From: CAYUMU01 sp964445985
GTDB lineage: Bacteria; Planctomycetota; Planctomycetia; Pirellulales; S012-138
Assembly: GCA_964445985.1 (NCBI GenBank)
Contig: CAYUMU010000047.1
Span: forward strand, 1-53,180
DNA length: 53,180 nucleotides
Direction: 5' to 3'
The position numbers were made by a program, and so were the translations under genes. The notes under the pieces are model-generated. The model was not told the DNA's origin. It saw nothing but the letters and a program-made list of their open reading frames with translations, and did not search any database. Below are positions 1 through 8,800 of the stretch, one piece after another (position 1 is the stretch's first letter; every line of letters begins with the position of its first letter).

Positions 1-219
1 CCAAAAGGTACAACGGAGATGTGGGGGATAAAGAGGGCGCTAGCCCAGGGTCGGCGTTCCATCCGTTCGTCAGTCCCGAAGGGACGGCAGGAGATGCCGC
101 GCCGGAATTGCGGTTCTTTTTAAAAATGCTGGGGAACTTGGGTTAACCCACGGGTCCGCGGGTCAGAAGGCATCCGCTCGCGCCGAACCATGCGGCGGGG
201 GGAATCGATTTCTGCCCGA
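1..219. other. Non-coding end of window with small hairpin
   Basis: No gene is supported here. The stretch lies downstream of the last gene of the biosynthetic operon. It contains a short perfect inverted repeat, GTCCC-GAA-GGGAC, at 73-85, in a context that looks like an interspersed GC-rich planctomycete repeat, though only one copy is present in the window. No T-rich terminator of the classical kind was seen next to it. Confidence 0.4.
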
Positions 220-2340
220 CTAGAACTGGTACAGCGCGCAGGCAACCTGCACGCCGGCGCCCACTTCCACTAGCAGGCCCAACTGGCCCGTTTGCGCTTG
301 GCCGGTTTCCCGCAGATGCCGCAGGCACAGCGGCGTGCTGGAGGTGAACAGGTCCTGGCCTTGCACGGCGATGTTCACCGTTTTCTCCGCCGCAAAGCCG
401 AGCCGCTCGGCCGCCGAGGTGACAAAGCCTGGCGAAATTTGCGACGGAACCAGCCAGGCAATATCGCTGCGATCCAGGCCGTGCTCTTCCAGGAATTCGC
501 TAACCGCGACCTCCATGCCGTCCAGATACAATGCTTCCAACCCCGGCTTGCGCTCAATGCCCAGGAAGGGGTGCCCATTGTCGTCCCAGCTTCCGTAGGT
601 GTCGCACGTGGCGATATGCTCGTCGAAGTAGCGGAAGCGGAAGCCCACGAAGCCCATTTCGCCGTCGCTCGATTCGTGCAACAAGGCGGCGGTGGCGATC
701 TCGCGCACTCCCAGCAATCGGTCGGGTGCGTAATCTCGGTTGTTCTCCATCTCCGAAGCCATGATCAGGGCATTCTCAATGGATCCTGCCCGGGCCAGTT
801 CGCTCGCCACAAAACAGGCGTTCAAGAAGCCTACCGAACCCACGCTCAGATCGAAGGCAAAGGTTTTGTCTTCATCCTCCGGCTGGCTGTCGTCGTTCAT
901 GGCCAATTCGCCAGCCACCAGGGCAGCCAGCGCGGGTTCCATGATGAATTCGGTTCGATACACGCCCACCGAAATCAGGGCGTCGATCTGTTCCTTGCCG
1001 CAATCGCTAGCCTTCAGGCATTGGTCCGCGGCCTGGGTGAGCAGCCGCACCGAATCGCGCTCGCTGCTTTGAGTCGGCTCGCAAACACCAAAGGCGCCGA
1101 TGGCCAGCCGCACGGGGAACGCCAGGCCAGTATCGGCGCTGGTTGGCTGGGCCTGACCGTTCACGGCATGCAAGGCGCGCATGCGGTCGGGCAGGTTGTC
1201 GCAGGTGTAGAAGGCCGTGCCGGTCGTTTGCCCCGATCCCGAAATGCAGAATAAAATGCTCTCGCCGGCGCGAACTCGGCCTTCGGCAATGGCGTCGCGC
1301 AGGGCCAGAAAATGCGAGGTGCTCGAAGTGTTTCCCCGCTCCGGCAGGTTGTTGATCAGCCGCTCGGTCAGGTCGTAATTGAACCGGGTTTGAATCTCTT
1401 TGATGGCGTCGAACATCGAAAGTTGCGACGTTTGATGCGGCACGAAGTGATCGACCCTTTCCAGCGGCTTACCCAATCGCCGCAGCAAGCTTTCGGCATG
1501 CGTCACGGCATGCGGCACCACGGCCGCCGTCACCTTGATGGCGTCGGTGTACATGGCCGCCACGCCATTGCCGTTGTACAGGGCTTTGGCAATGCAGTGC
1601 TTGCTGTACTTGCTCAGCGTGTACATCTCGATGCGATGAAAGCCGAACTCCGGCGACGGCGAATTCTCCAGGGCCACCGCCACGCCGGCGTCGCCCAAAG
1701 TCAGCGAGGCCATCTGCGGGTCCATGTAGTCCACGATTTCGCGCTGGGCCGTATCGGTGAGGTGCGTGATGTATTCGCCGCTCACCACCAACCCGCGCTT
1801 GATGATCCCGCCGCGAATCATGGCGTCCACCAGATACACGCCACTCCACATGCCAGCGCAGGCGTTGCTCAAATCGAAGGCGATGGCATTCTTCAAGCCA
1901 AACTCGGCGCGCAGCTTCAAGGCCGTCGACGGCTCATACGATACGTGCCGTTCGGAGTCGTACCGCGAAATGTTCGTGCACACAATCAGCTCGAAATCCT
2001 CCGCCTTCCAGCGGCTGTTCCGCAAGCAATCGGCCAGGGCCTGGCGCGCCAGATCGATGGAATACTCCCCCTCGCCCGCGCAGCGCCGGTATTTGATGCC
2101 AGTCAACCGCTCCAGGGGTATCCGCACGCGATTCTTGCAGCCATCCAAAACCTCGGCCGTCGACACTCGCCGCGTCGGCAAGTGCACGCCGATGCTTTCG
2201 ATCAGCGATTTCGTGTTTCCTTGCATACTCGTATCCTCATTCGCTTCCGCGATGGACTGCGATGGCTGAAAGGCCGACGGCGCTGGTCCCGTGGGGTACA
2301 TCACCGATTGGTCGTCTGCTGAAAAAGGTACCGTTGCCAT
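220..2340 (-). CDS. Tandem ketoacyl-ACP synthase III-like protein, second domain catalytically dead
   Basis: This 706-residue protein consists of two fused KAS III (FabH/thiolase-fold) domains. Domain 1 (about residues 43-385) has the full catalytic set: Cys161 in FDLSNACAG, His302 in VPHQTS and Asn337 in GNTSS. Domain 2 (about 405-706) keeps the fold signatures, but the Cys position is Ser502 (FDLSVGSVG), the His position is Ser633 (VPSQIS) and the GNTSS motif is lost. KAS III enzymes work as dimers, so this resembles a covalent active/inactive pair, comparable in concept to PqsC/PqsB. It is the last gene of the PKS-NRPS operon, 101 nt after the NRPS, which has no release domain. Acyl transfer, C-C bond formation or product release from the assembly line is therefore a plausible role (inference). 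The start may be the ATG at 2226 (Met39): it has a GAGG ribosome site 8 nt upstream and lies where KAS homology begins. Confidence 0.85.
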   Translation of the reverse strand: MATVPFSADDQSVMYPTGPAPSAFQPSQSIAEANEDTSMQGNTKSLIESIGVHLPTRRVSTAEVLDGCKNRVRIPLERLTGIKYRRCAGEGEYSIDLARQALADCLRNSRWKAEDFELIVCTNISRYDSERHVSYEPSTALKLRAEFGLKNAIAFDLSNACAGMWSGVYLVDAMIRGGIIKRGLVVSGEYITHLTDTAQREIVDYMDPQMASLTLGDAGVAVALENSPSPEFGFHRIEMYTLSKYSKHCIAKALYNGNGVAAMYTDAIKVTAAVVPHAVTHAESLLRRLGKPLERVDHFVPHQTSQLSMFDAIKEIQTRFNYDLTERLINNLPERGNTSSTSHFLALRDAIAEGRVRAGESILFCISGSGQTTGTAFYTCDNLPDRMRALHAVNGQAQPTSADTGLAFPVRLAIGAFGVCEPTQSSERDSVRLLTQAADQCLKASDCGKEQIDALISVGVYRTEFIMEPALAALVAGELAMNDDSQPEDEDKTFAFDLSVGSVGFLNACFVASELARAGSIENALIMASEMENNRDYAPDRLLGVREIATAALLHESSDGEMGFVGFRFRYFDEHIATCDTYGSWDDNGHPFLGIERKPGLEALYLDGMEVAVSEFLEEHGLDRSDIAWLVPSQISPGFVTSAAERLGFAAEKTVNIAVQGQDLFTSSTPLCLRHLRETGQAQTGQLGLLVEVGAGVQVACALYQF

Positions 2341-2441
2341 GACAGTCGTCTTTCTTACAGTTTGATCTTGCTCGGCCGGGGAACCAAGAGGGGTGTCCTC
2401 GAAACGAGCGGCTATTTGTTCGCGAGAATGCCCGCGTTTTT

Positions 2442-5400
2442 TCAGGCCGGCGGACTGCTGAACAGTTGCGTCGCTAGTTCGCCGATGGTGGGATACTCAA
2501 AAATCAACTCCGGCCGCAGCGTGCCCTCGCGCACGAATAAACCCGCTTCGGCCGCGGCCGCCGCAATTCGCATGCTTTTCAGCGAAGCCCCGCCCAACTC
2601 GAAAAAGTCGTCGTCCACCCCCACCTGCTCCACATTCAGCACGCGGCTCCAAATGTCGGCCAGGGTTTTCTCCACCGCCGTGCGCGGGGCCAAATAGTCC
2701 CGCCGCCGCGTTGCCACCCGCGGCGGCGGCAACAAAGCCATCTCGACCTTGCCGGCCGCGTTCATCGGCAGGCATTCCATGAACTGAATATGCTGGGGCA
2801 CCATGTAGGCCGGCAACCGGGTTCGCAAGTAGGCTTGCAGCCCATTCACCGTCAGGGGCTCGCCCTCGCCCGGCACAATCCAGGCCGCCAACGCCCCTTC
2901 GCCCGAATTCTCTTTCACCACTTGAATCACGGCCTGCCGCACGCCAGGGCAGTTGACGAGCGCCCCTTCAATCTCGCCCGTCTCGATCCGAAAGCCTCGA
3001 ATCTTGAGCTGCCGATCGTTCCGCCCCAAAAACTCCAGTTGGCCGTCCGTATTCCAGCGGGCCAGATCCCCCGTGCGATACATCCGCTCGCCCGGCGTAA
3101 AGGGGTCCGCCCCAAACCGATCCGCCGTTAGTTGTTCATCGTTCAGGTAGCCGCTGGCCAGCGACGTGCCCGCCAGACACAACTCACCCGCGACCCCCCG
3201 CGGCGCCAGCCGCCCCTTGCCATCAAGCACATAGGCTCGCAAGTTGGGTCGCGTTTGCCCAATCGGCAACCGCGCCGGCGGACGATACCCGGCCACATTG
3301 TACAGGCTGGCGGTAATCACGGCCTCCGTCGGACCGTAAGCATTCAGCACTTGGGCCGACGTATCCCGCCACGCTTCGAGGACCGACATCGGGAACACGT
3401 CGCCACCCACGATCACCAGTCGCAAGCTCTCCGTGGCGTTATCCTCGGCTCGCAGCGTTTCGGTGCACTCCGCGAAGTAGGCCGGCGGAAGATTGATCAT
3501 GGTCAAGCGATGCTTCCGCACGCACTCCCAAAGCTCGGCCGGAGTCCACATGGCCCCCGCGCGAAACACCACCCGCGCGCCGGCCGCCCAAGGGGCCAAC
3601 ATCTGCTCAAGCGAAGGATCGAAGGTAGTGTTCGCGAACTGCAGCACGCGATCGTCGGCCGCGTAACCATATTCCGCGCCGATGCTCACCAGATGGTCGA
3701 TCAGCGCGCGATGCGAAACGCAAACCCCCTTGGGAATGCCGGTCGACCCCGAGGTGTAAATGATGTACGCCGTTTGCTCCGGGGAGAACTCGCAGGCCAG
3801 GTTCCCTGCCTGCTCTCCGGCAGTGCTCGCAGGCGGCGAACTGCTGCCCGCCACAACTTTGCCAGTTTCCATTCGCAGCCAGCGAGGCCGAGGCGGCGGT
3901 TCGGCGCAGGCCGCTTCGTCGTCGGCACGCGGCAAGGCCAGCACCATCGCCGCATCGCAGTCCTTCAAAATGCGTTGCAACCGCGCCGTGGGATCGCTGG
4001 CATTGAGCGGCACATACACGCCGCCCGCTTTGAAGGTTGCCAACAGGGCCACGGCCGTGTTCAAGCCGCCATCCAGCAGGCAGGCCACCCGCTCGCCCGG
4101 CTTCAGGCCCTCGCTTTGCAACTGCCTGGCCAACCCATTCGCGGCAGCGTTGAGCTGGGAATAGCTCCACACCTCTTCACCCGCCACGGCCGCCACGGCT
4201 TCAGGTCGCTGGGCAGCCTGTTGCTCGAACAGCTGGTGCGGAAATCCATGCGCCGGCACGGCGACTTGCTTTGGGCAAGCCAGCCCCAGCAATTCCGCCT
4301 GCTCTTCGTCATCCACCAGCACGTAGTCATCCAGCGGCAACTTGGGATTGCCGGCCACGCCCTTGGCCATTTGCAGAAAGTGCCTGGCAATCCGCTGCAC
4401 GGTGGCTTCGTCGAACAGTTCCACATCGTACTTGAGCGTGCCGTGGAACGAGTCGCCCGTTTCCATCAGTTCCAGGGTCAAATCGAACTGGCCTTCTTGC
4501 TGATCCAGATCAAACTTGCCCAGGTTCATGCCGCCCCAATCCACCGCGGTGGCCTGCTCGTCATACAAGCTCACCACCTCTTGAAACTGTTGCGGCTTCT
4601 GCAGCCCAAACATCACGCTGCAAATCGGCCGCGAGCCTCCCTTGCCGCGCAGCAAGCGTTCCACCATCAGCGGGAAGGGGTACTCCTGATGCTCCAGGGC
4701 TTCCAGCACGCGCCGCTTGACTTGCCCCAGGTAGTCGGCAAAGGTCGTCTCCTCGGCCACCTGGCTACGAATCGGCAGCGAGTTCACGAAATAACCCACC
4801 ACCCGATTGAACTCTTGCCGGGTGCGGCCGGCCGTGGTGGTGCCCACAACCAGATCGTGCTGCCCCGTGTATCGATAGAGCACCGCCTTGAATACCGCCA
4901 GCAACGTGGCGAATGGCGTGGCCCCTTCGGCCCGACCCACCGCCTTGAGCCTGGCCGATAACTCCGCCGGCACGCGGAAATGCAAACTCGCGCCGCGCAA
5001 GTTCGACTTCGCCGGCCGCGGCCGATCGAGCGGCAACTCCAGCGGCGAAGGATTCCCGGCCAACCGCTCCTGCCAATAGCCAAACAGCCGTTCGCCTTCG
5101 TCACTGGCGAGCAGTTGCTCTTGATGACGCACGTAGTCGGCATACTTGCCGGCCGGCGCATTGAGAATGCCCACCTCGCCTGCCACGTACTGCGCGTACA
5201 ACGTGCGAAACTCGTCTTGCAGCAGCCACAGGCTCCAGGCATCGAAAATGATATGGTGCAGCACCATCAAAAACACATGGTCGTTCGGCGCCACCGTGAA
5301 CAGCCGCACTCGCAACAGCGGACCGCTCTGCAACCGAAAGGGCTGTTCGTACTCAGCTCGGGCTTCCCGCCGCAAACGCGCCTCGTCCCAACCGGCGGCA

Positions 5401-5831
5401 TCGACCACCCGGAAATCGAACGTACTCCCGCTGGCCACCCGCGCCACCGGCTCGCCTTGCCGCGACTCAAACGTGGTTCGCAATGACTCGTGCCGCGAAA
5501 TCAACGTGTGAAAGGCTCTCGTCAGGGCGTCGACATTCATGGTCGAGCGAATCCGCGCCGCCGAGGCCACATTATAAGCGGGGCTGGTGGGCGCCGATTG
5601 ATGCAAAAACCACAACGCCTGCTGGCCTACGGTCAGCGGTTGACTCACCGCCGCCACGGCATCGGCCGCCGGCTGCAGCTGAGCCATCAAAGCCTTCTTG
5701 TGCTTCTGCAACGCATGCAGCAGGGCGGGCTCTAACTTGTTCCCCGGCGCGCGGAATCGCAGCAGGCCGCCATCGACCCACAATTGCACGCCATGCTCTT
5801 CAAGTTGTGCTTGAAGTTGGGCCAAGTTCAT
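2442..5831 (-). CDS. Nonribosomal peptide synthetase, docking-C-A-PCP
   Basis: This is a single NRPS module of 1129 residues. Residues 1-52 look like a TubC-type N-terminal docking domain. The condensation domain (about 65-500) has HHIIFDA at 192-198, with Ala where the motif usually has Gly. The adenylation domain (about 530-1040) carries YTSGSTG (692-698), NAYGPTE (830-836), YRTGD (918-922) and the A10 lysine Lys1028. The carrier domain follows, with Ser1083 in LGGAS for the phosphopantetheine arm. Mapping the specificity pocket onto GrsA gives D-P-E-N-I-G-A-I-T-K, a combination I do not recognise, so the amino acid is not assigned. No thioesterase, reductase or Dieckmann-type domain follows the carrier. 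The start codon overlaps the stop of the upstream PKS gene by 4 nt (ATGA), indicating translational coupling. Confidence 0.95.
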   Translation of the reverse strand: MNLAQLQAQLEEHGVQLWVDGGLLRFRAPGNKLEPALLHALQKHKKALMAQLQPAADAVAAVSQPLTVGQQALWFLHQSAPTSPAYNVASAARIRSTMNVDALTRAFHTLISRHESLRTTFESRQGEPVARVASGSTFDFRVVDAAGWDEARLRREARAEYEQPFRLQSGPLLRVRLFTVAPNDHVFLMVLHHIIFDAWSLWLLQDEFRTLYAQYVAGEVGILNAPAGKYADYVRHQEQLLASDEGERLFGYWQERLAGNPSPLELPLDRPRPAKSNLRGASLHFRVPAELSARLKAVGRAEGATPFATLLAVFKAVLYRYTGQHDLVVGTTTAGRTRQEFNRVVGYFVNSLPIRSQVAEETTFADYLGQVKRRVLEALEHQEYPFPLMVERLLRGKGGSRPICSVMFGLQKPQQFQEVVSLYDEQATAVDWGGMNLGKFDLDQQEGQFDLTLELMETGDSFHGTLKYDVELFDEATVQRIARHFLQMAKGVAGNPKLPLDDYVLVDDEEQAELLGLACPKQVAVPAHGFPHQLFEQQAAQRPEAVAAVAGEEVWSYSQLNAAANGLARQLQSEGLKPGERVACLLDGGLNTAVALLATFKAGGVYVPLNASDPTARLQRILKDCDAAMVLALPRADDEAACAEPPPRPRWLRMETGKVVAGSSSPPASTAGEQAGNLACEFSPEQTAYIIYTSGSTGIPKGVCVSHRALIDHLVSIGAEYGYAADDRVLQFANTTFDPSLEQMLAPWAAGARVVFRAGAMWTPAELWECVRKHRLTMINLPPAYFAECTETLRAEDNATESLRLVIVGGDVFPMSVLEAWRDTSAQVLNAYGPTEAVITASLYNVAGYRPPARLPIGQTRPNLRAYVLDGKGRLAPRGVAGELCLAGTSLASGYLNDEQLTADRFGADPFTPGERMYRTGDLARWNTDGQLEFLGRNDRQLKIRGFRIETGEIEGALVNCPGVRQAVIQVVKENSGEGALAAWIVPGEGEPLTVNGLQAYLRTRLPAYMVPQHIQFMECLPMNAAGKVEMALLPPPRVATRRRDYLAPRTAVEKTLADIWSRVLNVEQVGVDDDFFELGGASLKSMRIAAAAAEAGLFVREGTLRPELIFEYPTIGELATQLFSSPPA

Positions 5832-8800
5832 AAGGCTCCCTCCACCCAGTCCTCGTGGCCAGCCCCATCATCACTACCACCCGCTCGAATTGCCGCTGCC
5901 TCATTATCAAAGTCGGCTGCCAGACGCGCCGCCATCGCTCGCAAGGTGAGGTTCTGCAAAAACATTTCCAACGGCACATTCAGACCCAGGTGATCCAGCA
6001 ATTCGTCACGAAGTTGAAATGCCATTAACGAATCCAGCCCCAGCGAATCCAAAGGCCGATCCACATCGATTTCGCCTGCCTCCAACTCCGTAATCTCTTC
6101 TAATCGGTACGACAGGTACTCCAGCAAGCGCGCTTCCCGCACATCGGGCGCCGCTTCCCAAACCCGTTGGGCCGCGGTTTCTCGGGTGGCAACGGCGCCG
6201 CCTGAAGCGATTGCCGCCGTGGTCCCGTTTGTGCCGGCCACCGCGCCCCGCATGTTCGTCCTCTGCACCCGCAGTCCCGTAATACTGGCCAGTCGATTTC
6301 CGGCCGCGTCGCCCAGGGTCAGGTCGATCTGCCGCTGCTGGTCGTTGACCGTGTTCACCGTGGCGTTGACCACCAGCGATCCGTTCTCCAGCTTGGACGT
6401 GGCGATCTCCAGCTGGAACCGTTCCACGCCGACCGGCAACCAGGCCGAGGGCGCTTCATCCTCGCCAAACGCGGCGGCCGCCACTTGGAAGGCCGCATCC
6501 AATAGCGCCGGGTGCGGCACGCCTTCACTATGGGAAAGCCCGGCCGGCAACCGCACCTCGCCCCAGGCGGCTTGCTCGTTGTTTTGCGATGGTGACGACA
6601 CGCGCACCAGCCGCGTCACCCCTTGGAAGGCCGGCCCGTAGGCCAGGCCCACCTCGCGCAACCGCCGATAATGCTCGGCCGGTTCAATCGGCGTGCCCGG
6701 CGGCGGCGCGCTGGAAACGTTCGACGCGAGCGTCGTTTCTTGCAGCGGCAGCAACCGCGCCGTGGCATACACCCGCCAGCCATCGGCTTCTTTCTTGGCG
6801 ATCCGCGCCGTGTAGGTGTTGGCCGTTTGCTCCGGCTCCAGCAGCGTCTGCACGCGGCAGCTTTCGCCCGCCGCAAACGTCAGCGGGCGTTGGAAGGTCA
6901 CGTCGCCCACGGCCAGCGGCTCGCCGGCAACTTCGATCGCCGCCGACGCTACCAGCGCCAAATAGCCGGCGGCGGGAAACACCACCGACCCGCCCACCTG
7001 GTGGTCCACCAGATAAGCGTGCTCGGCCAGGTCCGTTTCGAATACGATCGTCGGCCCCGCCACATCCAGCCGCATGCCCCAGGCATTGCCGCTGCTGGCA
7101 GTTGCCACTGTCGGCACGCTCTCGGCCGCAATCTGGCGCTCGATCGGCTCGTTGGTGAACCAGTACCGCTTCCGCTCGAACGGGTACGAAGGCAGCGTCA
7201 CCGGCCGCGGCCGTTTGCCGTTCCGCTGATAGAAGCTCCGCCAATCCACGGCCGCCCCCGCCGCCCACAGTTGGCCCAGCTCTGCTTGCAGGTAACGATC
7301 TTCGTCGGCAGCCCCCGGCCAACCGGCCAGCACTTGCGGACGAGCCGCTTCTTCCGTTCCCGCGACAGCCGCTTTCGCCAACCGGCCCAGCACGTTGCCC
7401 GGCCCGATCTCGGCCCACACGCCGGAACTCTGTTCCGCCAGCTTGGCCAGGGCCGCGGCGAACCGCACCGGCTCGCGCAGTTGTCGTCGCCAGTAGCCGG
7501 GCGTGGCCACCTGCTCGCGATCCCAGTCTCCCAGCACGGGCGACAAGTACGCCACCCGCGGACGCTGGAATTCGATCGTGTTGGCCGTGGCCTCGAATTC
7601 ATCGAGCAGCGGATCCAGCAATGGCGAGTGGAACGCATGACTGGTAGCCAGCGGCTTGGAGCCGATGCCCACGGCGGCCAATCGAGCTTCCAATTGCTTC
7701 AAACCTGCGCTCGAACCGGCGACGACCGTTTGCCGAGGACCATTCAGCGCGGCCAGCGAAACTCGCAGTTCGGCCGCGTCGCTTAAATAAGGTGAAAGCT
7801 GCGCCGCGCCTGCCGCCACGGCCAGCATCCCGCCGGCTTCCGGCAACCGGCCCATCAACTCGGCCCTTTTATGGACGAGTTTCACGGCGTCGGCCAACGA
7901 GAACACCCCGGCCAGGCAGGCGGCGGCGTACTCGCCCAAACTGTGACCGAGCACCACGCGGGGCATCAGCCCCAACTGTTGCCACCACTTTGCCCAAGCG
8001 TACTGGAAGCCGAACAGGCCCAACTGCACGTCCGTGCCGTTCCAATGAGCGCCATCTTGCCAGAGCATTTCTGGCAACGAACGCGAGCCAACAGCGCTGA
8101 TGGCCTGGTCGGCTTCGTCCAAGCAGGCTCGAAAGCCCGGATAGCGGTCGTACCACTCCCGGCCCGCGCCCACAAAGCGTTGCCCTTGCCCACTGAACAG
8201 CCAGGCCAACGGCGGCTCGGCCGTCGCGGAACCCTGCCAGGCGGGCGTTTCATCGCCCAGCGTAAACGCCTTGAGCCGCGCCGCGGCCTCTTCGGCATCG
8301 CCGGCCACCAAGGCCAACCGATACTGCAAGGCCGCCCGGCCCACGTTCGCGGTAGCGCACACCGCTGGCCACGCACGCGCAGAAGCGTCATCGGCCAGCA
8401 AGAACCGTTGATAGTTGTCGGCTAGGCTCGTCAGCGCCGTGGGCGTCTTGGCAGACAGCGTGAGCACTTGCGGCCCTTCCGCCGATTCCACATCCATTAC
8501 TTCCGCCACCGCCGGAGCTTCTTCCAAAATCACATGCGCGTTGGTGCCGCCAAACCCAAACGAGCTGACGCCGGCCAACCGCCGCCGGGCTTCACTTCGC
8601 TGCCACTCCTGGCCCGCCGTGGGAATCTCCACCGGCAGCGACCAATCCACATGAGGGCTGGGCCGATCAAAATGCAAATGGGCCGGAATATACCCGTGAT
8701 GCAGCGCCAAGCAGGTCTTGATAAACCCGGCAATGCCGGCCGCGCCTTCCAGGTGGCCCAGGTTGGTCTTCACCGAACCCACGGTCAGCTTGTGCTTGCG

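Noticed and set aside
148..163. GC-rich imperfect palindrome as operon terminator
   Set aside because: Pairing is imperfect and no T tract follows in the direction of transcription.
292..1254. Long plus-strand open frames opposite the KAS III, NRPS and PKS genes
   Set aside because: They are antisense shadows of high-GC coding sequence; their translations are rich in Arg, His and Gln and show no domains, while the minus frames contain all expected motifs.
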